Part shown: positions 15,360-27,538 of the stretch, piece by piece
Layout of the letters: the number at the start of each line of letters is the position of its first letter
Position numbering within the stretch: the first letter of the stretch is position 1
Assembly (NCBI GenBank): GCA_019916065.1
Contig: CM034243.1
Location: 1,860,001 to 1,924,000 of the forward strand
Length of the DNA stretch: 64,000 bases
Reading direction: 5' to 3'
Source of the DNA: Vitellaria paradoxa
Lineage: Eukaryota > Streptophyta > Magnoliopsida > Ericales > Sapotaceae
Program-made: the position numbers and the translations under genes
The notes under the pieces: generated by a model
What the model saw: only the letters and a program-made list of their open reading frames with translations
Told to the model about the DNA's origin: nothing
Databases searched by the model: none

Positions 15360-15612
15360 CTTCGGGGTGGCCGAGTAGAAGTCGGGCTCGCCTTAGAGCT
15401 TAGTCTTCTCGAGATTTTGGGTTCGACTCTCTCACGGGCGGTGGGTTACTACTGTAATGGCGGGTGTCTAATGGCCTCCTCTCGGTCGTGCCAGTCAGCC
15501 TGGGCTTGCCTAGGCTGGTTAACTCTCCAGGGGCCTTTGCCGACTAGGGTTCTGGAGCGTGCTTCGCCCTGTGCGCACCCCAGTACGGAGTAGCGGCTGC
15601 GGACTTCCACGT
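15360..15612 (+). mobile_element. tRNA-derived SINE, GC-rich
   Basis: The 5' part has RNA polymerase III promoter boxes: a box A-like TGGCCGAGTAGAAGTCGG at about 15367 and a box B-like GGTTCGACTCT at about 15420. About 190 bp of GC-rich, non-tRNA body follows, containing GTACGGAGTAG near its 3' end. It stands out from the surrounding AT-rich DNA. It lacks the A-tail seen in the other SINEs of this window, and the GTACGGAGT stretch recalls the Au SINE family; that family assignment is a weak inference. No clear target duplication was found. Confidence 0.6.
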
Positions 15613-16282
15613 ACCAGAAGAAATATAAGTAAACTACTAACATTAAATTTTGGGAAAATTTTTATTTTTTTTATAAAAAAATAATAAAAAATGTATGATT
15701 TATTTCTCAAAATTTCTAAATTTTATACATTTTTTTTATACAATTTAGAAATTTTGGGAAATAAATCATACATTTATATTAATTATTGTCCCTCTCAAAA
15801 TATATAACAAAATTCATTGTTAAAGCAAATTTAATTACCAAAATAATTCAATATATTGGTCAATTATTATTACCAAACTAATCCAAGTCTTTTTTTTTTT
15901 TTTTTTTTGTAATTGATTAAAAGTATAAAAAAATAACGTTAGAAATATAAATGGTAGAAATTTCTTACTTTAAAATTTCAAGTATTTTCCTTTTCTAAAG
16001 TAAATTACTTTAATATTAAGAAGTAGATTCTACAGCCCATGCGTTGTGATGTTCACTAAATTAAAAGGCAAAATAATATTAAAACAAAATCGTTTTTAAC
16101 AAGTTATCATAAGGTAAATTATGTAATAATTTCTTTTTTTTTTTTAATATGGGCTCATAAAACTCATACACAATTTTACATGAAATTAAATTAATGTTAT
16201 ATATATATATATTAATATATGTATATATGTACTTGCAAATCATGTAAAATAAATGCCTGACTTTTTTCCCCCTTCATATTAT

Positions 16283-16420
16283 GGCTCCGTTTGGTTTACA
16301 AACAAACATAAAAAAATTCTATAAATCTCTATTAACTTTATATCATATCAACTTTTTTCTTTCACTGCACACATTACGAACTCTTAATTTATCTCACTTT
16401 ATCTTACTCCAAACACACCC
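16283..16420. mobile_element. Short TIR element (MITE-like) upstream of FRO copy A
   Basis: The left end GGCTCCGTTTGGTTTACA and inverted right end GGGTGTGTTTGGAGTAAG are imperfect inverted repeats around about 140 bp of AT-rich sequence. Related ends occur at 13473, 44172 and 51128-51384 (GTTTGGAGT core), so this is one of several dispersed relatives. It sits about 500 bp before the first FRO start codon. Confidence 0.4.
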
Positions 16421-16582
16421 TATATCTCTATCAGCACCCTGCATTAGTTGGACTTACATTCTTATTAGTCGCCCCAACTTTAATTAACATTTGAGAATGT
16501 TACTGAATGCCGAAAGAAACAAGAAAGCCTATATATGAATATATGGTAATTATAGTGTATGTGCGTGTGCATACATAGACAT

Positions 16583-16621
<39 letters not shown>

Positions 16622-16920
16622 TGATATATAAGCAGCGGCAAACAGGTTCCTCCAAAGTTTTGGTATGACGTGCAGGTATTGCATGGCCCATGCATTAATC
16701 GGTGGAAGTAAACCCTAGTTCCCATACCCCATGGTTGACTTCCAATTATTTAATAAACTTGCTCATTCCCTAGAATTTTCATACGTAATCCGTAAATATT
16801 GTAAACATCTCTACATGAATCACGCATGCTCACATGCATGTAAATATACATTCCCCATATAGATGATCACTTCACTCCCTCATTAAGCAAGCTCAGAAGA
16901 AGAAGAAGAGACAGTGATTA

Positions 16921-19900
16921 ATGGATTCCATGGTGGTAAGTGGAAGATCATCGTCATCACCTCCTCCTCATGGAGGAGGAATCAATGCAATCCGAGCAGT
17001 GATGATGGTGGTGGTGATTGTGGTCTTTCTGGGATTTCTCTTGCTGTTCGTCGTGGCTCCAACTAATGCTTTTAGGCAGAGATGGTTGCCTAGTATGCGA
17101 GCCCACACCAATTCAACCTTCTTTGGCCCACAAGGTTTGAAATATTCGCACACACATGTACATATATATATGTATATACGGTGGTCGTTATGAATCGAGT
17201 ACTCAAAAAGAAAAAAGCTCGATTTTTTGGCCACAATGAGAAAATTTTAAGCACGATTTACCGTTCATCTAAAATCGAGACCGAGTTTAAGAGTGTTACA
17301 ACTAAAATCTCTTGAGTCGATTAAATATAATAATAAATTTATTATTTTGGTTTGTTTAGCGAATGCCGTACCTAAATAACGTCCAATAGAAATAATTACT
17401 CCAATTGATTTGAAGAATTACACAAAAAATTCTATTAATTTTGTTATTTTTTCTTATAAATTAAAATTTTTCTTATGTTTTGTCCTCATTATATTTTTAC
17501 TTTTATTCTTACTTACCTTTCTCCACTAATTATAAATTCTGAATCTGTCCTTACTTGAATTGCTCATGAGTTGATCTCAAATCGAAATGTTTTTTTATAA
17601 GCAAAGATTGAATTGCTCATGAGTTGATCTCAAGTCAAAATATTTTTTTATAAGCAAATATTGAATTTAGTAATAATAGTTTGAGCAGAGCTAAATATCA
17701 AAAGTATCCATTAGAATGATGTGATGAATAAAATTTTTAGTCTACCGTTTTGAGGAAGAAAAAAAAAAAGCATAAAGTGCCCATTAATTACTAGAGTTAG
17801 CCATTGAATTTCTTTTTTTTTTTTTTTTGGCCATTACTGTTCCATTCTAATTTGTGTTTTTGGATAAACCATTATTTTTTTGTATTTTACATGGTATGTA
17901 GTTTTCTACCTATATAATTTCCCACATAATATTAATGTGCAAAGTTCTATCTCAACACAGGTGTAACATTACTGATGTACGTATTCCCCATTCTATTCAT
18001 AGCTGTGTTGGGCTGTCTCTATCTCCACTTGGGAAAAAAATATGCTTCTAATATAGATATAGAAAGGTATGTATAGAAGTGAAACAATTGGCCTGATTCT
18101 TTTCTTCTTTTTTTTTTCCCATTATATTTTAAACTACTTATATATATATATATATATATATATGTGATGACGATGACAAGGTTGAAATTGGAAAAATGAA
18201 CAGGAGTAAGAAAAAACAGAGAATGGACACATGGAGGAGGCCGGTAATCATCAAAGGCCTAGGGATTGTATCTCGAATGGAGCTAGCCTTCTTCGTCATG
18301 TTCATTGCTCTCCTGGTTTGGTCAGTCTCCACTTACTTGACCGTGTCTTTTGCCAATATTACCCCCCAGTCAGCAGCAAAGATAGGCGAGAAAGTGTATG
18401 CTTTTTCTTTTCTTTTTTATATTTATATGTTTATAAAATTTAATTAATTTATTATTATTATTTTTTTCTTTCTTATTGTTGGGTGTTAATTAGATGGGAA
18501 GTAAAGTTGGAGAGTGCAGCTCTAAGGCTAGGAATGGTTGGAAATGTGTGCCTTGTGTTTCTATTTTTTCCGGTGACTCGAGGGTCGTCGGTGCTGCCGC
18601 TCTTTGGTCTCACCTCAGAGGCAAGCGTCAAGTATCACATATGGCTCGGTCATATTGCCATGACCTTCTTCACGGCTCATGGCCTTTGCTACATCATCTT
18701 TTGGGCTGTCGCCCATCAGTCAACTCAGGTATAATTTTAGCATTTCCAATACCAAATGATATAAATATATACATATACATACATATATATGTATACTTTT
18801 AAAAACTCTAGTAGTTAGATAATTTATACGCACTTTAATTAATTTTTATGATTTTTGAGTTAATAACTGGATAAGTTTTTTTGTGATTCGAAAAATATTC
18901 AAACTAGTATCCGTTAGAAGTAATAATCTAAAATTAATTGAGTTGTGTACAAAATAACTCGACTACTTTGAATATTTAAAAATTTATATATAACTATTTT
19001 TTTCATATAATTTTTTATTTAAATTTTTATATTTATAATTTGACTTAATGTTAATTATGTAATTGTTTAATTTTTAATAAAATTTATTGATAAATAACAC
19101 TATTTTTAATGTATTTTTATGGGTTTTATTTATATTTATTTTGTAAAAATATTAAAAAAAATAAGTCAGAACGGGTCAAGGGTGAATTTGGATTATCCCG
19201 AACTGATCTGACCCCCCAAAAAAAAAGTCTGGCCAGCTGGTGGTTCATACCCGACCCGACCTGAGTACACAAAACTGCCAAAGGAATTAAAAGTTGAACT
19301 AATTTAATCAGTTGGGTTCAAATTTGATCGGTTGTAGTACGAGATCAATTTGATAACATTTATTAAAAAAAAATGTCAATTCAATTACCTTTGTTTGGGA
19401 TTTTTTTTTTGTTTTACGGTTATTTAATTAAAATATTTGGCATTTACAGTCTGGTTAAAAATAATTACAAAACTACTGTTAATGAAAACGCTAATTCAAA
19501 TAGCGTTTTCTAAAAGTTAAAAACGTTAATTCAAATAATGTTTTTTTCAAGTTAGTCGCATTGAAAACGCTAAATCAAGTAGCGTTTTAATTTTTGAAGC
19601 ATTAAAGTCGTTATTTCAAATAGCGTTTTACCAACCCATTCCATCCCACATAAATGAGACATAAATGAAATAACTGACATAAATGAAACAACGGATATAA
19701 ATGAGACATAAATGAAAATAATAAAAAAGATATAAAGGTAAATTACAACAATGCCATTTACTTCACTCAAATACATATCATAGGGCTATTTCAATAAAAA
19801 ATAATAAATAAAAAAATTTAACAATATATATATATATATATATATATATTTAAAATGCGTCTAATCTTATTAAGTAAAAAAAGTTTAATTATTTTTAATT

Positions 19901-22900
19901 TTTCAAATTTCATGTCTTTTGACTCTCATTTTTTATCAGAAGCTAAATAAGATAATGTATTTTTAAATTTCTATCCCTTCCCTCTTTCTCATGAAATTAT
20001 AGTGTGTTTGGAGTTTAAAAAATAAATTTTTAAATATTAAAAATTTTTAAATATTATATAATTACAAGATTATAATTTTTACTAATTTAAATATATATAC
20101 ATATATATATATATATATTTAAAATGCATCTAATCTTATTAAGTAAAAAAATTATAATTAAATTTATTTATTTATTATTTTTTATTGAAATAGTCATGTG
20201 ATATGTATTTGAGTGAAGTAAATGGCATTATTGTAATTTGGTTTTATATCTTTTTATTATTTCATTTATGTCTTATTTATATTAATGGGTTGGCAAAACG
20301 CTATTTGAAATAGCGATTTTAATGAAAGCAAAACGCCACTTGATTTAGCGTTTTTAATGCGGCTGACTTGAAAAAACGCTATTTGAATTAACGTTTTTAA
20401 CTTTTAGAAAACGTTATTTGAATTAGCGTTTTCATTAACAGTAATTTTGTAATTATTTTTAACCAGACCGTAAATATCAAATATTTTAATTAAATAACCG
20501 TAAAACAAAAAAAAAATCCTTTGTTTGGTGAAATTTTAACCTGCAGATGCTAAAATGGGACAAAACTGAAATATCAAACGTAGCCGGAGAGGTGGCTTTG
20601 CTGTGTGGATTAGTTCTGTGGGTGACGGCCATCCCTGGGATCAGAAGGAAGATGTTCGAGCTCTTCTTCTACGCGCACCATCTCTACATCCTCTTCGTCT
20701 TCTTCTTCGTCCTCCATGTTGGCATCGCCTATGCCGGCATTATGCTCCCCGGTGTTTACCTCTTCATGGTGGATCGTTTCCTCCGATTCTTGCAGTCCCG
20801 GAGAGGAGTTCGTCTGGTTTCCGCCCGAGTTCTGCCGTGTGAAACTCTTGAGCTCAATTTCTCCAAAACCCAAGGTATATGCCCACTATTTATCCAAAAG
20901 CACTGCTAAAGTGATGCACTGATCACATTATAATTAACTAATTAAAATGCAATAACTTTTATATAATTTGATTCCTTGTATAAGTACAAAAATTTTGATT
21001 GAGGGGTCATTTGGCGTATGAAAAAATGAAAAAAAATTAATTTTTTCTAATTTTTTTTTTTTGTATTTTTTTAACTTTCTTCACTAAAACATAGTAACTT
21101 TTTCTAATTTTTATAAATTTTTACCAAATAACTAATTAATTACTAATGTGTTTTTTAATTTTTTTTAACACCAAACGACCTCTACATTATATAAAATATA
21201 TGCATTTTCTGATGTTATAAATGACATAAAAGAAAATTTGTTAAGAAAACTAAAAAAAAATTATAATAAGAATAATTAGATTATTTTTTGTATGCGAAGG
21301 ATAAAAATTAAAAAAATATAATTTATCTAAAAAAAATGCATGTATATGCATGGGAAATGAGATTAATAGTAAAAGTTGTAATAACTTGATGGAGTTCTGG
21401 ATTACTAAAAAATAAATAAATAAATAAATGGATGGGATGGATAGATAGATATAATCAATTAGGTTCTTGATTAAGGCAAATTTATTTATTTTTGTTGATT
21501 AAATGACTGATCCTCTCACTTCAATTTTAATTTTTTTTAATTAAAAAAAAAAAAAAAAACAAGGGTTGAGTTATACTCCAACAAGCATCATGTTCATGAA
21601 CGTGCCTAGCATTTCCAAGCTGCAATGGCATCCTTTTACAATTTGTTCTAGCAGTAGTCTGGAGCCTGAGAAGCTCAGTGTAATCATCAAAGGCGAGGGA
21701 AGTTGGTCTAAGAAGCTCTACCAAATGGTTTCATCCCCCCCTTCTATTGATCATCTTGATGTCTCCATTGAAGGACCTTATGGACCTGTCTCAACTGATT
21801 TCCTGAGGTACATATATATATATAGATATATATGTATATACACACACATTGCTCTCCTATATATACATATGTATGCTTTTTGAACATTTTTACAGGGGAC
21901 ACAGAAAATACTAGAAATAATCCAAAGTTTTATTAATTCGACACCATTGAATTTCCCCTTATTTAATGCATGCTAATGAAAGCAACTGTAATTGCAGGCA
22001 TGAGACACTTGTGATGGTGAGTGGAGGCAGTGGGATTACCCCTTTCATCTCAATAATCAGGGAGCTCATCTCCATTTCCCCCAGCACGAGCCAAACGCAA
22101 AAATGCAAGACCCCGAAAATTGTCCTCATTGGTGCATTCAAGAACTCCTCAGACCTCACACTCCTAGACCTCCTCCTCCCCATTCCCAACACTCCCGCTG
22201 AATTCCCCAGCTTGGATCTTCAAATCGAAGCCTACGTCACAAGGGAGAAAGAACCCACTGGAGATGACCAAAAGCTCCTCATTCAAACTGTTTGGTTCAA
22301 GCCTAAACCCTCAGATGCACCTTTGTCCCCAATCCTCGGATCGAACAACTGGGTTTGGCTTGGGCTGATAATCTGCTCATCCTTCGTTATGTTCCTTCTC
22401 TTGATTGGAATTCTTACTCGCTATTACATATATCCAATTGATCACAACACCAATCACATATACTCATCCTCCTCAAGAGCTGTGCTGAACATTTTGTTCA
22501 TTTGCATCTCCATAGCTACCACTGCCAGTGCAGCTTTCTATTGGAACAAGAAACAAGGAGCTAGGGAAACCAACCAGGTTCAGAACATGGAAGGGGCAAC
22601 CCCAGTGGCCTCACCGAATTCGTGGTTCTATAATGCAGATAGAGAATTGGAAAGCCTCCCCCAACAGTCACTTCTTCAATCCATCAAAGTTCATTATGGC
22701 GAAAGACCTGACCTTAAGAGTAAGTCTCGATTCTTGGCCTTAAAACAAAGAGAAATGCTATATATACAGTCACGCAGTCTGATCGGTCATCTATTGATTT
22801 GGGGGCCTAACATAAGAATGACCCAAATTGCACAATTATTTTTTGAGATTTATCCCATATGGATGAATTAAAATATCTTCTAAACTGGTTCTTGTCAATT

Positions 22901-23556
22901 GATTTTGAGCAAATGCTTTTAACATGGCATTAGAGCTGCAACCTGTAAGAATTGGTTTTGAGCGAATACTTTTAACATGGTATGATTGGGAGAACTCATC
23001 CATCCTTTCACTTTTGAATCTCTTGGTTATGCACTTCTCGTACTTGATGCATTGATCTAATTCTTCAAACATACGAGTGAGCGTTGTATGTGAGGGGATA
23101 AATTGAGATTTATCCCACATATATAAACTATTATCTTCCACAATTGTGTACGAACTTAATTTACCCTTTCACTTTTTACCAGTTAATTTTGAGATTAAAT
23201 GTTTTAATAGTTATGATTGCGTGACTCCACATGGCACGACTCTTATTATAACAATATTATTTGGTGAAGTATAAAACAGCTTTAACACCCGTTGTTATTG
23301 TTGTTGTTGTTGTTGTTGTTATTATTATTATTATTATTTACCATAGTCATTGATGCTAGTTATTTATTTATTTTTTTTTTGTGGGATTGACCATAAAATC
23401 ATTGATATTGTTGTAGGAATTTTGTTTGAGCGCAAAGAATCAAGCATTGGAGTTCTCGTTTGTGGCCCCAAGAAGATGAGGCACGAGGTTGCAAGCATAT
23501 GTTCATCTGGTTTGGCAGATAATCTGCATTTTGAGTCCATCAGCTTCAGTTGGTAG
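16921..23556 (+). CDS. FRO: Ferric reduction oxidase (FRO), copy A, complete, 8 exons, 726 aa
   Basis: Flavocytochrome that moves electrons from cytosolic NADPH through FAD and two haems to Fe(III)/Cu(II) chelates outside the membrane; relatives FRO2/4/5 act in metal uptake (family knowledge). Exons: 16921-17134, 17961-18066, 18204-18395, 18494-18728, 20547-20874, 21564-21807, 21998-22719, 23417-23556; total 2181 nt, frame kept at all junctions. An N-terminal membrane segment lies at about 27-48. Haem ligands are predicted at H219/H233 (H-x13-H) and H293/H306 (H-x12-H). The FAD motif HPFT is at about 381-384, the NADPH motif VSGGSGITPF at about 447-456, a late membrane pair at about 560-635, and VCGPKKM near 695. 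The protein ends FESISFSW. Plant FROs are usually about 700-750 aa. Intron 4 holds a 1.1-kb foldback element, intron 5 a short TIR element and intron 7 a TRIM-like repeat. Exact FRO orthology is not resolved. Confidence 0.95.
17557..17662 (+). repeat. Two-copy tandem repeat (53-bp unit) in FRO-A intron 1
   Basis: Two adjacent 53-bp units, each starting GAATTGCTCATGAGTTGATC and ending in TTTATAAGCAAA-ATT, differ at only a few bases. No function is evident. Confidence 0.85.
19398..20519. mobile_element. Foldback TIR element (Mutator-like, non-autonomous) in FRO-A intron 4
   Basis: Two arms of about 370-430 bp are near-perfect inverted repeats. The left arm starts GGATTTTTTTTTTGTTTTAC; the right arm, inverted, starts the same. 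The direct repeat CCTTTGTTTGG is found at both borders (19388-19398 and 20518-20528), giving a target duplication of 8-11 bp depending on where the TIR is cut. Long TIRs plus a duplication near 9 bp favour a Mutator-like element. Each arm contains several copies of a small palindrome of the form AAAACGCTA-TTCAA-TAGCGTTTT. The centre (about 19826-20140) has (AT)n and a direct repeat around AAATGC-TCTAATCTTATTAAG. No transposase is encoded. Confidence 0.8.
21001..21186. mobile_element. Short TIR element (MITE-like) in FRO-A intron 5
   Basis: The left end GAGGGGTCATTTGGCGTATG and the inverted right end TAGAGGTCGTTTGGTGTTAA flank about 140 bp of very A/T-rich sequence. The target duplication is not clear. 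Non-coding. Confidence 0.5.
22844..23220 (+). mobile_element. TRIM-like miniature LTR element in FRO-A intron 7
   Basis: Two related segments begin TGAGATTTATCCCA-AT (at about 22844 and 23104) and could be short LTRs. The first runs to TTTTAACATGGCATTAGAGC, which resembles the plant initiator-Met primer-binding site. A GTATGTGAGGGGA polypurine-like stretch precedes the second. A partial duplicate of the LTR end and primer site (TTTTAACATGGTATGATT) lies at about 22966. The same ordered words occur in MSL1 intron 2. No coding capacity. Confidence 0.5.
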
Positions 23557-24283
23557 TTTATGCATTAAGTGCCAAAAAAAGGGTTCATTGAGAGTGAAAT
23601 GGGACTGTCTGGACCAAATTTGTTGTTCCTTTGCGTCGTTTCTTGCCCATTTTCTTCTTTGACCGTGAGTTTCGCGTGTAAATATAAAAAGAAAGTTTCC
23701 TGTGTGTGAAGATGAAACATATGAAATAAAAGATTTCTTTTGAAAATTTCAGAAGCAGAGGATTAATTTTGTTTCCCATGGTATTAGATTTGTCAAAAAA
23801 AAAAAAAAAAAATTGCTAATTCAAAAATCCTTCTTACATAATTTTGTCAGCAAAACTATAGATCAGTAATAAAGAAGCTTTACGATTTATAAGTAGGACA
23901 TGTTTATGCATCTAATGAATCTATGAATATTTTTACCAACTCTCTCTGTCACATGACTTCTCTAATAGTTCTTCAAAGTCATGACTACCAACATAATAGA
24001 ATATCAAAACGAAGAGTTGTAATTCTCGTTGCCTTTTAAACATAACAAGTACTCATTAATATTTCTTAAAATGTTAAAAGAATAGAAAAAAACAGAGAGT
24101 AATAATTCTCCTCATCGCAAGCAAAGCAGAATCCAAAGTACTCTCTAAATAATTGAGAATGGAGTTGTGCTCCTACAAGATTAAAGCACAAAAGAGGGAC
24201 AACTTTGGGGGACCCTTCTTCATCTTTCCCTTCAATGAATTTTAGGACTCAATCAAAGGATCATAACTTGAATGGTTAAAAGA
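23557..24283. other. 3' UTR of FRO-A and spacer
   Basis: The region contains the likely 3' UTR of FRO copy A and AT-rich DNA up to the first LTR of the copia element. An A-run lies at about 23795-23812. No gene seen. Confidence 0.55.
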
Positions 24284-24426
24284 TGTCAAAGATTGAGATT
24301 AGGTGAGCTCAATCACACATACCCAACTGGGTTCTTGTGTGTCAATTTGTAAGTGTACAAGGTGACTATTCATATACACAAGTGACTATTCACATTTTCC
24401 TAAAGTCTAGATACAATGATAGAACA
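24284..24426 (-). repeat. 3' LTR of the copia element
   Basis: About 143 bp on the plus strand from TGTCAAAGATTGAG to GATAGAACA, so TG...CA in either orientation. Clearly related to 35466-35602 but with many substitutions, so the insertion is old. Confidence 0.8.
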
Positions 24427-24433
24427 TTTATTA

Positions 24434-26083
24434 CTATTCATGTACATTAACACTCCCCCAAACTGGAGCATATATATTATATGTTCCAATCTTGTTACAA
24501 ATATATCTCACCCTACCTCCCTCTAGAGCTTTAGTAAACAAATCAGTTAATTGATCTTCAGACTTTACATGACTAGTCTTGATGACATTTTGTAGAATCT
24601 TCTCTCTAATAAAGTGACCATTTACTTCAATGTATTTGGTATGCTCGTGAAACATTTTATTAGAGACTGTATGGATAGCAGCTTAATTATCACAAAACAG
24701 TTCTATAACCTGTGATACAGAGACTCCTAATTCCTCTAAAATATGACACATCCAAATCAATTCACAACATGTATGAGTCATGGCCTTATATTTTGATTCT
24801 GCACTTGATCTAGCCACCAGTGTTTGCTTTTTACTCTTCCATCATATTAGATTTCCTCTCACAAAGATACGAGAGTCAGTAGTAGCCTGTCTATCTGATG
24901 GGAAACTAGCCCAATCGGCATCTGTATATCCTTGGACAAGGGTATGACCGTTATCTCGATATAGTAGGTCATGTCTTGGTGCACCTTTTAGGTACCTCAG
25001 AATATAGATGATCGCATCCCAGTGACTAGAGCGAGGTGCATCAAGAAATTGATTGACTACACTTGTAGCAAATCAGATATCTGGTCATGTAACTATCAAA
25101 TAATTGAGCTTCCCAACTAATCTGCGATATCGACCAGGATCATCCAATGATTTTCCCTTATCTGCAAGAAGCTTTGTATTGAGATCCATCGGAGTATCAA
25201 CTAGTTTGGTTCCTAACATGCCAGTTTCAAATGGCAGATCAACAACATATTTCCTCTGAGAATGGCCAATACCTTCATGTGATTTTGCAATCTCAATGCC
25301 CAGGAAATACTTTAGTGAACCCAAATCCTTAGTATTGAACTTAGTTTGAAAGAATATCTTCAGATCATGAATTCCTTGTGTGTCATTCCTTGTGATCACA
25401 ATATCATTCACATAAACCAGTAGCCATATCTTCCCTTGAGAGAAATTACGATAAAAAATAGAGCGATCAACATTGCACCGTATCAATCTAAATTATATCA
25501 CCACATCACTAAATCCTGCCAAACTATGCGCGAGGGATTGCTTTAGGCTATACAGAAACTTTTTCAATTTACAAACTAGTCCAGACTCTCCCTGAGCAAC
25601 AAATCCAGGAGGTTGCTCCATATATACCTCTTCTGTAAGATCACCATGGAACAAAGCATTTTTAACATCAAGTTGATGAAAAGACCAGTGAAAAATAGTA
25701 GCAAGAGAAATAAGAAGGCGCACAAATGTGATCTTAGCCACAAGAGAGAAGGTCTCGGAAAAATTAAGTCCATAGACTTGAGTGTATCTTTTGACAACAA
25801 GTCTTACTTTTAACCGATCAACAGAATCATCAGGGTAAACTTTGACATTATACACCCATCGACAACCAACTGTTAACTTTCCAGGAGGAAGAGTGACTAG
25901 ATCCCATGTATCATTGGCTCGAATAGCTGACATTTCTTCCATGGCATTACGCCATCTAGAATGGGACAATGCTTTAGACACAGAGTTAGGGATAGAAATA
26001 GAGGATAGGGAAATAATAAAAGCATAATAAGATGGAGACAAGGCGATATAAAAAATGAAATTAGAAATAAGATGAAAGTACAA
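24434..26083 (-). pseudogene. copia pol remnant: reverse transcriptase and RNase H
   Basis: Open pieces at 26083-25493, 25486-25085 and 24655-24434 cover the RT (GCRWVYNVK start, LDVKNALFHGD, EQPPGFV, catalytic YVNDI in place of YVDDI, LGSLKYFLGIE) and the end of RNase H (HTKYIEVNGHFIREK, DQLTDLFTKAL). They lie in different frames, with broken sequence between them, so no functional polyprotein is encoded. It is the downstream half of the element interrupted by the chromovirus. Confidence 0.85.
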
Positions 26084-26275
26084 GTCCGTTTACCTTTTCA
26101 AAGGGCAATAGGAAGATTAAGGTTATTAAGGTTTGTCTCAAGCCAGGATTTGAAGATGGAGGTGGAGAAGATGAAGTGCCTGAAGTATCAGGAAAAGACT
26201 CTGTAGCTGTATGCCATTGGGAGTAAACCTACAGATCAAGACGTGAAAGACGAAAAGAGGAGATAGCAGGCAAAG

Positions 26276-26636
26276 TGATGCGGACACTAGTAGACTATAT
26301 GGACGTGTGTATGGACGTTGGGCCAAGGAGGCCTAACCATTATTATTATGGACTGGTTATTAATATTTATTTTAGTTAATTAGGTTTTATTTTATTTGTT
26401 ATTTTGGACTCATTTGTTTTTGGGCTGTTTTAGTATTAGGTTTATTTTATTTTAGGCCTTTATGTTAGGCCCACGAAGTTTTCCATTTGAACCCTAATTA
26501 AGGTTAATAGAATATTAGATTGAATGATATTTTGATTATTGTTTCTTCCCCTATAGCTGTTGCCCCCTTCTCCTCCTCCTTCTTCTTCTTCTTTGATTCT
26601 TTCTTTTCCTCTACAATCATACACCAACTTTGGTAT
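26276..26636 (+). repeat. 5' LTR of the chromovirus
   Basis: 361 bp, starting TGATGCGGACAC and ending ATCATACACCA. Paired with 32128-32474; divergence visible by eye is roughly one base in ten. Confidence 0.9.
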
Positions 26637-27538
26637 CAGAGCAAAGATCTTACAATTTTTTTTACAATCTCTATCATTATTGAACAATCAGAACTATCTA
26701 AAAACAAAAATAGCCGCCGTTGCTACCGCCGCCGCCATTGCTGCCCTCAAGTCCTTCAAGTACATTTTCTTGTATTTCTAGTAATATTTAATTCTAGCGA
26801 ACCCCACCAACGGCACCACCTACCTTCGGCGAACTCGCTAGTGACTCCGGCGACCTTCAGTGACTTTTTCGAAAATCGGTTGGCGACCTCCGGCAAAGTT
26901 CAGAATAACTACTACACTCTAACAATCTGACCTATGCTCCAGCGAAACTCTGGCGAGTTTTCGGCGAAACTCTAGTGACTTTTTGGTGAATTTTAGAACA
27001 TTCCATCAGTCTATTTTGACAGCTTTCAGGTCGCCAGTGCACTCTCGATTCCCAATTTGAACGGTAACTTCATTTTATTATATTTTTTGTGCTATTAACT
27101 ACTCTTTATTTTAGCAATTAATTGAATTATTGTGTGCACTACAACTCCAATCATCCCAAAACTCATTTCTTTTAAGATAATCCCACCGCCCACAATGATT
27201 CCTTGCTATTTTACGTCCTATCCTATTTTCCTTTTATCACCTGGAAGCCTTGAATAGCAAAAGGAATACTTTCACCAAATACACCTTAAGCCAGTGATAT
27301 TTTATTTGTCATTTAACTTTTTCGTGCTTTGATCTCCTGTTTTAAAAAAAAAAAAATGGGAGGGTAGAACTATTGCTTGCACCTTATTGAGTTAGCTAAT
27401 AATCTAATCGATATCTAGAGTTTTACGTGTCTTTACACATAAACACTTAGGTTTATATTAGTAGTAAATTGTGTGAGTCGTTATTGATATCAACAAGTTT
27501 AGTCATAGAATCTTTGTATGCAATTATGTAGTGGTCAC

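Noticed and set aside
15420..15431. tRNA gene suggested by a box B match
   Set aside because: No cloverleaf could be formed, and the sequence continues as a SINE body.
20610..20873. Minus-strand open frame opposite FRO-A exon 5
   Set aside because: Shadow of a strongly supported exon; its acidic runs are the complement of CTT/TTC codons.
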